Notes: generated from the letters alone by a model not told the origin. A stretch of DNA of 5,167 nucleotides from an uncultured Oscillospiraceae bacterium (GCA_958426425.1 CATZYY010000168.1:1-5167); one strand, 5' to 3'; counted from the first letter of the stretch, positions 1 through 4,737 are shown. Numbers and translations: made by a program.

Positions 1-292
1 CCACACCGGCGGGCAGATCCAGAGCCATCAGCGCCTCCACGGTCTTGGGGGTGGACTTGGTGATGTCGATCAGGCGCTTGTGGGTGCGGCGCTCAAACTG
101 CTCGCGGCTGTCCTTGTATTTGTGGGTAGCCCGCAGGATGGTGACGATCTCCTTCTTGGTGGGCAGAGGGATGGGGCCGGACACGGTGGCGCCGGTGCGC
201 TTGGCGGTCTCCACGATCTTCTCTGCGCTCTGGTCGATGACCTGGTGGTCATAGGCCTTCAGGCGAATGCGGATCATTTCTTTCTGTGCCAT
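1..292 (-). CDS. rpsJ: 30S ribosomal protein S10 (partial, 3' end outside window)
   Basis: S10 is a small-subunit protein of the 30S head; in bacteria it also acts as NusE in transcription antitermination together with NusB (family knowledge). The visible 97 codons begin MAQKEMIRIRLKAYDH and include the typical S10 segments SGPIPLPTKKE (about residues 38-48), ATHKYKDSREQFERRTHKR (about 55-73) and LIDITKSTPKTVEAL (about 74-88), then run off the left edge. Full-length S10 is usually 102-105 residues, so only a few codons and the stop are missing. The ATG at 292-290 is chosen because a perfect AGGAGG lies 8 nt upstream. S10 usually opens the rpsJ-rplC-rplD-rplW-rplB cluster, so the remaining genes are expected beyond the left edge (inference). 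It is transcribed in the same direction as proS but from its own promoter, behind a long structured leader. Confidence 0.97.
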   Translation of the reverse strand, partial: MAQKEMIRIRLKAYDHQVIDQSAEKIVETAKRTGATVSGPIPLPTKKEIVTILRATHKYKDSREQFERRTHKRLIDITKSTPKTVEALMALDLPAGV

Positions 293-300
293 GGTTGTTT

Positions 301-306
301 CCTCCT
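301..306 (-). promoter_or_regulatory. rpsJ ribosome binding site
   Basis: AGGAGG on the minus strand, a perfect match to the Shine-Dalgarno core, with an 8-nt spacer before the ATG at 292. It sits 5 nt downstream of a leader hairpin (312-345), so access to it could be influenced by leader folding (inference). Confidence 0.9.
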
Positions 307-311
307 GATTT

Positions 312-345
312 CGTAGGTTGTTTCACGAAGTCTCGACGACCTACG
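312..345 (-). promoter_or_regulatory. Hairpin just upstream of rpsJ ribosome binding site
   Basis: On the minus strand CGTAGGTCGT (345-336) faces ACAACCTACG (321-312): seven perfect pairs, one C-A mismatch, then two more pairs. The inner sequence can form a small CGA-GACU-UCG hairpin. The foot of the stem is only 5 nt from AGGAGG. It may insulate or expose the ribosome binding site, or be part of a regulatory fold; the function is inference. Confidence 0.6.
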
Positions 346-395
346 GCGAGAGAATTTTTCTATACGCTTAACCGTGCGTATCATTCCGGCTCATG

Positions 396-425
396 AAAAA
401 TACCGGCGCAAGAAACGGCCGGTAT
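396..425 (-). terminator. Intrinsic terminator-like attenuator inside rpsJ leader
   Basis: The minus strand reads ATACCGGC (425-418), a 10-nt loop, GCCGGTAT (407-400), then TTTT to 396. This is a perfect 8-bp GC-rich stem immediately followed by a U tract, the canonical form of a Rho-independent terminator. It lies about 150 nt into the leader and about 105 nt before the rpsJ start, so if active it would stop transcription before the operon. The upstream terminators in this stretch belong to proS (704-744), and the rpsJ promoter lies between them. The element therefore acts on the rpsJ transcript itself and is best read as an attenuator. CCGG blocks elsewhere in the leader (527-524, 499-496, 389-386) could compete for its arms, but no clean antiterminator is obvious. 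Confidence 0.6.
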
Positions 426-579
426 CCAGACATGGCGCAGCGATCTACGCGACGTACAGATTCCTTCTCAGCCGCCCGATTATCGGACATACTCCCCGGA
501 AGTTACCTCTTTCGAGCAATCTCCCGGTTCATCGCAGGTGCGCGGCGCAGGGCATGGCCCTCCCGTCGCGGACCCATTT

Positions 580-608
580 ATAATATAAGAAACCGTCCCC
601 GATGTCAA
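580..608 (-). promoter_or_regulatory. rpsJ (S10 operon) promoter
   Basis: On the minus strand a perfect -35 TTGACA (608-603), a 17-bp spacer and a -10 TATTAT (585-580) inside an AT-rich TATATTATAA run. Start is expected near 573. The upstream DNA (609-652) carries several A/T tracts (AAAAAAA, AAATTTT, GAAAAA), which resembles an UP element and fits a strong ribosomal protein promoter. Between this and the proS terminator (609-703) I see no gene. A short 6-bp inverted repeat CGGCAG/CTGCCG lies near 650-663; on the minus strand it is followed by an A-run, so it is not a terminator for minus-strand transcripts. Confidence 0.85.
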
Positions 609-703
609 GAGGAATTTCTCTGTTTTTCATGAAAATTTCAAGTTTTTTTCGGCAGGTCTGCCGGAGCGGCAATTTTCCCCTTTTTTTGCTTTTCAGGCGG
701 CCC

Positions 704-744
704 AAGTGAGAGAAAACCGGCGCGGAGTTCTCCCCGCGCCGGTT
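704..744 (-). terminator. Rho-independent terminator of proS
   Basis: A perfect 11-bp stem AACCGGCGCGG / CCGCGCCGGTT (715-725 with 734-744) with an 8-nt loop, starting 26 nt after the proS stop codon. In the minus direction it is followed by TTCTCTCACTT, a moderately U-rich tail extended by the UU of the stem. The position and stem strength support termination of proS before the rpsJ promoter. Confidence 0.8.
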
Positions 745-770
745 CCAAACTTTCTGTATGAAGCGCCCAC

Positions 771-2210
771 TCAGTAGGCCACGCCCCAGTAGATGTCGGT
801 GGTGCACTTCTTACCGCACACAGGGCACACGCCCTCGGTGCCACTCTGCTCCAGAGGCATGCAGCGGGAGGAAACGCCGGCCCGCTCCTTCATGGCCAGC
901 TCGCACTCCAGGCTCCCGCACCACTTGGACCGGAGGAACCCGCCCTTACCCTCGGCGATGGCCTTGGCCTCCTCGGGGGTTTTGATATCGAAGGTGTTCT
1001 CCTCCCGGTTTTTCAGGGCCATGGCAAACATGTTGTCGTGGACCTCGTCCAGCAGCTTCTTCACAGTCTCCTCCAGGTCGCTGAGGGCCACGAAGACCTT
1101 CTCGCCGGTGTCCCGGCGGGCAATGACGCACTGCTCCTTTTCCATGTCCTTGGGGCCGATCTCCACCCGCAGGGGCACGCCCTTCATCTCGTACTCGGCA
1201 TACTTCCAGCCGGGGGAGTTGTCGGAGTCATCCATCTTGGTCCGCACGCCGGCGGCCTTCAGGCGGTCCCGCAGGGCGGCGGCAGCGTCCAGCACGCCGG
1301 GCTTATGCTGGGCCACGGGGATCACCACCACCTGAATGGGAGCGATCCGGGGCGGCAGCACCAGGCCGTTGTCGTCGCCGTGGGTCATGATGATGCCGCC
1401 GATCATCCGGGTAGACACGCCCCAGCTGGTCTGGTGGGGGTGGTGGAGCTGGTTATCCTTGCCGGTGAAGGTGATGTCAAAGGCCTTGGCGAAGCCGTCG
1501 CCGAAGTAGTGGCTGGTGCCGGCCTGGAGGGCCTTGTGGTCGTGCATCATGCACTCCACGGTGTACGTCTCCTCGGCGCCGTTGAACTTCTCCTTGTCGG
1601 TCTTGCGGCCCCGCAGCACCGGCATGGCCAAAACGTTCTCCATGAAGTCGGCATAGATGTTCAGCATCCGCATGGTCTCTTCCCGGGCCTCTTCCTCAGT
1701 GGCGTGCATGGTGTGGCCCTCCTGCCACAGGAATTCCCGGTGGCGCAGGAAGGGACGGGAGGTCTTCTCCCAGCGCAGAACGCTGCACCACTGGTTATAG
1801 AGCTTGGGCAGGTCCCGCCAGGAGTGGATAATGTTGGCGTAATGCTCGCAGAACAGCGTCTCGGAGGTGGGGCGGACACAGAGGCGGTCCTCCAGCTTTT
1901 CGCTGCCGCCCATGGTGACCCAGGCGCACTCGGGGGCAAAGCCCTCCACATGGTCCTTCTCCTTCTGGAGCAGGCTCTCCGGGATCAGCACCGGCAGGTA
2001 CACGTTCTCATGTCCCGTCTCCTTAAACCGCCGGTCCATCTCCGCCTGGATGTTCTCCCAGATGGCGTAGCCGTAGGGCCGGTAGATGAACATGCCCTTG
2101 ACGGAGGTATAGTCGATCAGCTCCGCCTTCTTGCACACGTCGGTATACCACTGGGCAAAGTCCACGTCCCGGGCGGTGATGGCGTCCACTTGTCTTTTAT
2201 CCTGTGCCAT
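771..2210 (-). CDS. proS: Prolyl-tRNA synthetase, archaeal/eukaryotic-like (type 3) form
   Basis: Class II aminoacyl-tRNA synthetase that charges tRNA-Pro with proline in the cytoplasm. From the ATG at 2210 the protein has 479 residues, the usual size for the short ProS type 3 that lacks the bacterial editing insertion. Visible landmarks: RPTSE at 113-117, motif 2 FLRHREFLWQEGHT at 154-167, motif 3 region from GVSTRMIGGIIMTHGDD (264-280) to LVLPPRIAP, an anticodon-binding domain from about 290 to 400, and a C-terminal zinc-type module with C431-X4-C436 and C462-X2-C465, ending in WGVAY with the C-terminal tyrosine typical of this subgroup. An in-frame TTG at 2219 would add three residues but sits 1 nt from the AAAGGA at 2226-2221, whereas the ATG has a 10-nt spacing, so the ATG is preferred. 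It has its own promoter and terminator. Its leader is only about 60 nt and contains no T-box, although T-box control of synthetase genes is common in Firmicutes. Confidence 0.97.
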   Translation of the reverse strand: MAQDKRQVDAITARDVDFAQWYTDVCKKAELIDYTSVKGMFIYRPYGYAIWENIQAEMDRRFKETGHENVYLPVLIPESLLQKEKDHVEGFAPECAWVTMGGSEKLEDRLCVRPTSETLFCEHYANIIHSWRDLPKLYNQWCSVLRWEKTSRPFLRHREFLWQEGHTMHATEEEAREETMRMLNIYADFMENVLAMPVLRGRKTDKEKFNGAEETYTVECMMHDHKALQAGTSHYFGDGFAKAFDITFTGKDNQLHHPHQTSWGVSTRMIGGIIMTHGDDNGLVLPPRIAPIQVVVIPVAQHKPGVLDAAAALRDRLKAAGVRTKMDDSDNSPGWKYAEYEMKGVPLRVEIGPKDMEKEQCVIARRDTGEKVFVALSDLEETVKKLLDEVHDNMFAMALKNREENTFDIKTPEEAKAIAEGKGGFLRSKWCGSLECELAMKERAGVSSRCMPLEQSGTEGVCPVCGKKCTTDIYWGVAY

Positions 2211-2276
2211 ATCTCTCAAATCCTTTGCATCTTTTTATGGTTTGGCCCTCCCCCGGGCCCATTTCACTGAACTTAT

Positions 2277-2305
2277 ATTGTATCGGCCGGAGGCGGAATT
2301 GTCAA
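2277..2305 (-). promoter_or_regulatory. proS promoter
   Basis: On the minus strand a perfect -35 TTGACA (2305-2300), a 17-bp spacer and -10 TACAAT (2282-2277, five of six matches to TATAAT). Start is expected near 2270, giving a leader of about 60 nt before the proS ATG. The leader holds a GC-rich stretch (about 2241-2260) that can fold into a short GGCCC/GGGCC hairpin, but no recognisable riboswitch or T-box. Confidence 0.85.
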
Positions 2306-2316
2306 GGCACAGTGGG

Positions 2317-2326
2317 ACCGTACGGT
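2317..2326. repeat. 10-bp perfect palindrome upstream of proS promoter
   Basis: ACCGTACGGT reads identically on both strands and ends 11 bp upstream of the proS -35. It could be an operator for a dimeric protein, but a single short palindrome in GC-rich DNA may be chance. Confidence 0.4.
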
Positions 2327-2370
2327 GAAGAATCCCCGCCGAGTCCATCCTCTCAGGGCACGTTTCGGCA

Positions 2371-2402
2371 CAAAAAACAGCCCTGAGGGGATACTCCGGG
2401 CC
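2371..2402 (-). terminator. Rho-independent terminator of the 50-codon gene
   Basis: The minus strand reads GCCCGGAG (2401-2394), loop TATCCC, CTCAGGGC (2387-2380): eight positions with one G-A mismatch, followed by TGTTTTTTG. It lies 10 nt after the small gene's stop codon. The 3' arm CTCAGGGC can also pair with GCCCTGAG at 2359-2352, forming a competing hairpin with the T-run in its loop. Confidence 0.7.
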
Positions 2403-2411
2403 CGGATGGCG

Positions 2412-2564
2412 TCACGACTGGGCCATGTAGCGCTCCTCGCAGGCCTGCTGGGCCTGGACAAGCAGATCTCTTGCCTGTCCAAAGTTCTCCCGCTCCATGG
2501 CCCGCAGGGCGTCGGTGGCGGCATTGAATAAAAGATGGTAGAGTTCCTCGTAAAGCATCTCCAA
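2412..2564 (-). CDS. Small hypothetical protein, 50 residues, predicted helical
   Basis: The frame reads (M)EMLYEELYHLLFNAATDAL, continues through RAMERENFGQARDLLVQAQQ and ends CEERYMAQS before a TGA at 2414-2412. I do not know its function. It is charged, has no membrane segment or signal peptide, and looks like two amphipathic helices joined at about residues 24-29, a TPR-like or coiled-coil hairpin. Similar short helical proteins of the form LFNAATDAL...ARxxLxxAQQxAEE occur as uncharacterised proteins in Firmicutes genomes and prophages (recollection, not searched). The start is probably the TTG at 2564, since AGGGGGTG (2579-2572) lies 7 nt upstream; the ATG at 2558 would leave 13 nt. An upstream ribosome binding site, a probable promoter and a terminator 10 nt after the stop together argue for a real gene. 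It is divergent from the HTH regulator gene and may be its partner or target. Confidence 0.75.
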   Translation of the reverse strand: MEMLYEELYHLLFNAATDALRAMERENFGQARDLLVQAQQACEERYMAQS

Positions 2565-2571
2565 TGAAATA

Positions 2572-2579
2572 CACCCCCT
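2572..2579 (-). promoter_or_regulatory. Ribosome binding site deciding the TTG start of the small gene
   Basis: AGGGGGTG matches the extended Shine-Dalgarno AGGAGGTG with one mismatch. The 7-nt gap to the TTG at 2564 is better than the 13-nt gap to the in-frame ATG at 2558. Confidence 0.6.
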
Positions 2580-2592
2580 GTAAAAAGTACCA

Positions 2593-2605
2593 GTAGATAT
2601 TCTAC
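2593..2605. repeat. Inverted repeat 1, possible operator
   Basis: GTAGA-TAT-TCTAC, a perfect 5-bp inverted repeat with a 3-bp centre, in the divergent region between the small gene and the HTH gene. It lies in the predicted 5' untranslated region of the small gene. The half-site GTAGA resembles CTAGA of the neighbouring repeat, and the two centres are about 31-32 bp apart, close to three helical turns. Confidence 0.45.
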
Positions 2606-2618
2606 ATCTTATAAAGCT

Positions 2619-2648
2619 ATTCTAGCGGAAATAGACTAGAGATGTTAA
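2619..2648 (-). promoter_or_regulatory. Probable promoter of the 50-codon gene
   Basis: On the minus strand -35 TTAACA (2648-2643, five of six), an 18-bp spacer and -10 TAGAAT (2624-2619, five of six). A second AT-rich candidate, TATAAG (2613-2608), lacks a good -35. The -10 overlaps one arm of the 2621-2640 inverted repeat and the -35 lies in the 2638-2656 repeat, so a protein bound there would block this promoter (inference). No equally convincing plus-strand promoter for the HTH gene was found. Confidence 0.5.
2621..2640. repeat. Inverted repeat 2, possible operator
   Basis: TCTAG, ten bases, CTAGA. Its left arm overlaps the predicted -10 of the minus-strand promoter. The overlapping CTATT/AATAG pair (2617-2621 with 2629-2633) adds further dyad symmetry. 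Placement between the -10 and -35 fits a repressor site, but this is inference. Confidence 0.4.
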
Positions 2649-2656
2649 GGATCTCT
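2638..2656. repeat. Inverted repeat 3 upstream of the HTH gene
   Basis: AGAGAT, seven bases, ATCTCT, followed on the plus strand by TTTTGGTTTT. It could be an operator overlapping the -35 of the divergent promoter, or a weak AU-rich hairpin in the HTH gene leader. It lies 10 nt before the HTH ribosome binding site. Confidence 0.4.
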
Positions 2657-2666
2657 TTTGGTTTTC

Positions 2667-2671
2667 GGAGG
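2667..2671 (+). promoter_or_regulatory. Ribosome binding site deciding the HTH gene start
   Basis: GGAGG with a 6-nt spacer before the ATG at 2678. The frame stays open upstream to an ATG at 2642, but that one has no ribosome binding site and would put this Shine-Dalgarno inside the gene. Confidence 0.85.
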
Positions 2672-2677
2672 ATATCT

Positions 2678-2905
2678 ATGGAGAAGTTCGGTTCCGTCAG
2701 GATTGAATTAAATGCGCTGATTCAAAAAAGCGGGATCAGCAAAAACAAGCTCTGCCAGCGGGCGGAGATGCAGCGCACGCAGCTGAACAACTACTGCAAC
2801 AACAACATCTCCCGCCTGGATATTGACGTCTTGGCCAGACTCTGCACGGTGCTGCACTGTGAACTGGGAGACCTGCTGAAATTTATCCCGCCTGAAGATG
2901 AATAA
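2678..2905 (+). CDS. Small Cro/C1-type helix-turn-helix transcriptional regulator
   Basis: A 75-residue protein made almost entirely of one Xre/Cro-CI HTH domain, similar in size and layout to the YozG-like short regulators of Firmicutes. Helices can be placed at about 7-18 (VRIELNALIQKS), 21-29 (SKNKLCQRA), the recognition helix at 32-42 (QRTQLNNYCNN), 48-60 (DIDVLARLCTVLH) and 62-70 (ELGDLLKFI). There is no ligand-binding, peptidase or membrane domain, so it probably acts as a DNA-binding dimer. The only plus-strand gene in the window, it is divergent from the 50-codon gene and convergent with rny, from which a terminator separates it. The inverted repeats in the divergent region are natural candidates for autoregulation, but the target is not shown by sequence. 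An antitoxin role is possible for this fold, though the neighbouring small protein does not resemble a known toxin. Confidence 0.85.
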   Translation: MEKFGSVRIELNALIQKSGISKNKLCQRAEMQRTQLNNYCNNNISRLDIDVLARLCTVLHCELGDLLKFIPPEDE

Positions 2906-2937
2906 AAGAGCGGAACGCCGAAGCGTTCCGCTTTTTT
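2901..2937. terminator. Bidirectional Rho-independent terminator between HTH gene and rny
   Basis: A perfect 10-bp stem AGCGGAACGC / GCGTTCCGCT (2909-2918 with 2923-2932) with a 4-nt loop. On the plus strand it is followed by a T-run to 2937, 3 nt after the HTH stop codon. On the minus strand the loop is a stable C(UUCG)G tetraloop and the tail is CTTTTATT, 7 nt after the rny stop. It thus serves both convergent genes. Confidence 0.92.
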
Positions 2938-2938
2938 C

Positions 2939-4486
2939 TCATTTGGCGTATTCCACGACCTTGGTCTCCCGCAGGACGTGGACCTTGATCTGACCGGGGT
3001 ACTCCATTTCCTCCTCGATCTTCTTGGCCAGCTCCCGGGCCAGAATCACCATCTGGTCCTCGCTGACCTGCTCGGGCTTCACCATGACCCGGACTTCCCG
3101 TCCGGCCTGGATGGCATAGGCCTTGTCCACGCCGGGATAGGTGCCGGTGATGGTCTCCAGCTGCTCCAGGCGCTTGATATAGTTCTCCAGATTCTCCCGC
3201 CGGGCGCCGGGACGGGCAGCGGAAATAGCGTCCGCCGCCTGGACCAGGCAGGCAACGATGGTCCGGGGCTCCACATCATTGTGGTGGGCCTCGATGGCGT
3301 GGATGATGTCCTCCCGCTCCTTGTACTTCCGGGCAAACTCCACGCCCAGGGAGACGTGGGTGCCCTCCAGCTCGTGATCCACGGCCTTGCCCAGGTCGTG
3401 GAGCAGTCCGGCCCGCTTGGCAGCCTGGACGTCGGCGCCCAGCTCCGCCGCCATCATGCCGGCGATGTGGCTGACTTCCACGGAGTGCTGCAGGACGTTC
3501 TGCCCGTAGCTGGTGCGGTAGTGGAGACGGCCCAGCATCTTCACCAGCTCAGGGTGCAGGTTGCGGATGCCGCACTCGAAGACGACGCGCTCGCCCTCGG
3601 CCTTGATGGTGGCCTCCACCTCCCGGCGGGCCTTTTCCACCATCTCCTCAATGTGAGTGGGATGGATGCGGCCGTCGGCGATCAGCTTCTCCAGAGCCAG
3701 GCGGGCAATCTCCCGCCGCACAGGCTCGAAGCAGCTGACGGTAATGGCCTCCGGCGTGTCGTCAATAATCAGGTCCACGCCGGTCAGTGTCTCGATGGTA
3801 CGGATGTTGCGGCCCTCGCGGCCGATGATGCGGCCCTTCATCTCGTCATTGGGCAGGGGAACCACACTGACGGTCATCTCGGCCACGGAGTCGGCGGCGC
3901 ACCGCTGGATGGCCTGGGCCACCACTTCCCGGGCGCGTGCCTCGCACTCCTCTTTCATCCGGGACTCCACCTCTTTGATCTTGAGGGCAGTCTCGTGGGT
4001 CACTTCCGCCTCCACCTGATCGATCAGATACTGCTTGGCCTCCTCGGCGGTAAAGCCGGAAATCCGCTCCAGCATCTCGGTCTGGCTGCGCTTGATGACC
4101 TTGATCTCTTCGTTTTCCTTGTCAATGGCCGCATGCTTCTGGGCCAGAGACTCTTCCTTTTTCTCCAGGGCCTCGGTCTTGCGGTCCAGGTTTTCCTCTT
4201 TCTGCTGCAGGCGATTCTCCTGCCGCTGCAGATCGGCCCGACGGGTCTTTTCTTCCTTCTCGTATTCGCTGCGGTTCTTTAAAATCTCCTCTTTGGCTTC
4301 CAGCAGTGCCTCTTTCTTCTTGGTCTCGGCGCTCTTGATGGCCTCATTGATAATGCGCTTTCCCTCTTCTTCTGCGCTTGAGATTTCCTTCTCGGAAACA
4401 ATTTTCCGGTAGCGGATACCGAGGGGGAAGCAGACCGCGCCGCCGATCACCAGGCCGATGACACCGGCGATGATGGCTTGTAACAC
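2939..4486 (-). CDS. rny: Ribonuclease Y, membrane-anchored endoribonuclease
   Basis: RNase Y starts mRNA decay and processes selected transcripts at the cytoplasmic membrane of Firmicutes. The 515-residue protein has the complete architecture and about the family's normal length: an N-terminal transmembrane helix (about 3-25), a long charged coiled coil (about 30-200, rich in EEK/KKE/QRQE), a KH RNA-binding domain with GRIIGREGRN at 218-227, and an HD metal-dependent phosphohydrolase domain with H334, the H363-D364 pair in LLHDLGKAVDH, H401/H402 and D419. A C-terminal domain follows from about 430. All key residues are present. The start is the GTG at 4486, 10 nt after a perfect AGGAGG; it puts the membrane helix at the extreme N-terminus as expected. 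rny has its own promoter, a leader of about 120 nt with hairpins, and a shared bidirectional terminator. The GTG start and hairpins may hold expression down (inference). Confidence 0.97.
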   Translation of the reverse strand: MLQAIIAGVIGLVIGGAVCFPLGIRYRKIVSEKEISSAEEEGKRIINEAIKSAETKKKEALLEAKEEILKNRSEYEKEEKTRRADLQRQENRLQQKEENLDRKTEALEKKEESLAQKHAAIDKENEEIKVIKRSQTEMLERISGFTAEEAKQYLIDQVEAEVTHETALKIKEVESRMKEECEARAREVVAQAIQRCAADSVAEMTVSVVPLPNDEMKGRIIGREGRNIRTIETLTGVDLIIDDTPEAITVSCFEPVRREIARLALEKLIADGRIHPTHIEEMVEKARREVEATIKAEGERVVFECGIRNLHPELVKMLGRLHYRTSYGQNVLQHSVEVSHIAGMMAAELGADVQAAKRAGLLHDLGKAVDHELEGTHVSLGVEFARKYKEREDIIHAIEAHHNDVEPRTIVACLVQAADAISAARPGARRENLENYIKRLEQLETITGTYPGVDKAYAIQAGREVRVMVKPEQVSEDQMVILARELAKKIEEEMEYPGQIKVHVLRETKVVEYAK

Positions 4487-4496
4487 GATTGCTTTT

Positions 4497-4502
4497 CCTC
4501 CT
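4497..4502 (-). promoter_or_regulatory. rny ribosome binding site supporting a GTG start
   Basis: Perfect AGGAGG, 10 nt before GTG at 4486. No ATG in frame lies at a suitable distance. Confidence 0.85.
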
Positions 4503-4535
4503 GTTTTCGGTATATGGACGTGCTTACCTTTTTAT

Positions 4536-4557
4536 ATGCAGGCCCGGCGGGCCGCAT
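4536..4557 (-). promoter_or_regulatory. GC-rich hairpin in rny leader
   Basis: The minus strand reads ATGC-GGCCC, loop GCC, GGGCC-T-GCAT: nine base pairs with one bulged T. It is followed by ATAAAAAGG, so it is not a terminator. It lies 33 nt upstream of the ribosome binding site and may stabilise or regulate the transcript. Confidence 0.5.
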
Positions 4558-4564
4558 GAGGCAG

Positions 4565-4597
4565 AAAATAATCGGAGGGCCCCTGTTCCCTGCCGAC
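4565..4597 (-). terminator. Possible attenuator in rny leader
   Basis: The minus strand reads GTCGG-c-AGGG (4597-4588), an 8-nt loop, then CCCT-CCGAT (4579-4571), followed by TATTTTC. About nine pairs with one bulged C and one G-U pair precede a U-rich tail, a weaker version of an intrinsic terminator. It begins only about 10 nt after the predicted start site, so it may equally be a 5'-end stabilising hairpin. Confidence 0.4.
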
Positions 4598-4611
4598 AAT
4601 TATCCTTATCT

Positions 4612-4640
4612 AGTTTAATCATTTACAGGACAACTGTCAA
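4612..4640 (-). promoter_or_regulatory. rny promoter
   Basis: On the minus strand a perfect -35 TTGACA (4640-4635), a 17-bp spacer and -10 TAAACT (4617-4612, four of six). An alternative GATAAT (4604-4599) is too far from the -35. Start is expected near 4606. The preceding DNA has A/T tracts (TTTTTC at 4646-4641; TATATTTAT at 4669-4661). Confidence 0.7.
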
Positions 4641-4737
4641 GAAAAACCGACGGGATTCCGATAAATATACACGTCCCCCGCCCGGCCTTACACGTTCAAC
4701 GGACTTGGCCCCCTCGGACGCCCCGTCATGAATTTGG

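Larger units (their letters stand above)
293..573 (-). promoter_or_regulatory. Long structured 5' leader of rpsJ / S10 operon
   Basis: From the predicted transcription start (about 573) to the rpsJ ATG there are about 280 nt, far more than translation initiation needs. On the minus-strand RNA I can draw, in order: AGGGC-CAU-GCCCU (561-549); a longer hairpin with 7-bp outer stem CCGGGAG (527-521) / CUUCCGG (502-496), an AUUG/GUAA internal loop and an inner CUC-GAAA-GAG tetraloop hairpin (516-507); CCGA-UAA-UCGG (486-476); UACG-UCG-CGUA near 455-445; a terminator-like stem at 425-396; AUACGC/GCGUAU (381-376 with 367-362); and a hairpin next to the ribosome binding site (345-312). S10-operon leaders are known targets of ribosomal protein feedback (L4 in E. 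coli, partly by attenuation). Whether this leader binds L4, another ligand or nothing is unknown. I do not recognise it as a T-box or a named riboswitch. Confidence 0.6.

Noticed and set aside
368..490. A 40-codon open frame in the rpsJ leader (minus strand, MSDNRAAEKESVRR...) spanning the attenuator, a possible leader peptide
   Set aside because: The GGGGAG lies only 1 nt before its ATG, which is too close for good initiation, there is no run of regulatory codons, and short frames are common in GC-rich DNA.
529..555. An eight-codon upstream frame (MPCAAHLR) in the rpsJ leader, preceded by GGAGG
   Set aside because: The spacing of 3 nt to the ATG is short and the ATG lies in the loop of a hairpin; it could still be tested by Ribo-seq, but the evidence is too thin to call.
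293..573. T-box or other known riboswitch in the rpsJ leader
   Set aside because: I cannot find the conserved T-box sequence (GGGTGG..ACCGCG-like) or other recognisable riboswitch core motifs; only generic stems and one attenuator are visible.
2211..2219. An upstream TTG start for proS adding Met-Arg-Asp
   Set aside because: AAAGGA ends 1 nt before this TTG, while the ATG at 2210 has a 10-nt spacing and gives the normal protein length.
1038..2270. A 410-codon open frame on the plus strand, antisense to proS
   Set aside because: It is the complement-frame shadow of a GC-rich gene; its product is low-complexity, rich in Gly, Leu, His and Val, has no recognisable domain, and the opposite strand encodes a complete ProRS.
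2642..2677. A longer N-terminus for the HTH protein from ATG at 2642
   Set aside because: No ribosome binding site precedes it, and a good GGAGG is placed for the ATG at 2678, which begins directly before the HTH fold.
2978..4282. A 434-codon open frame on the plus strand, antisense to rny
   Set aside because: Same explanation: biased composition, no domain, no ribosome binding site of note, and full-length RNase Y on the other strand.
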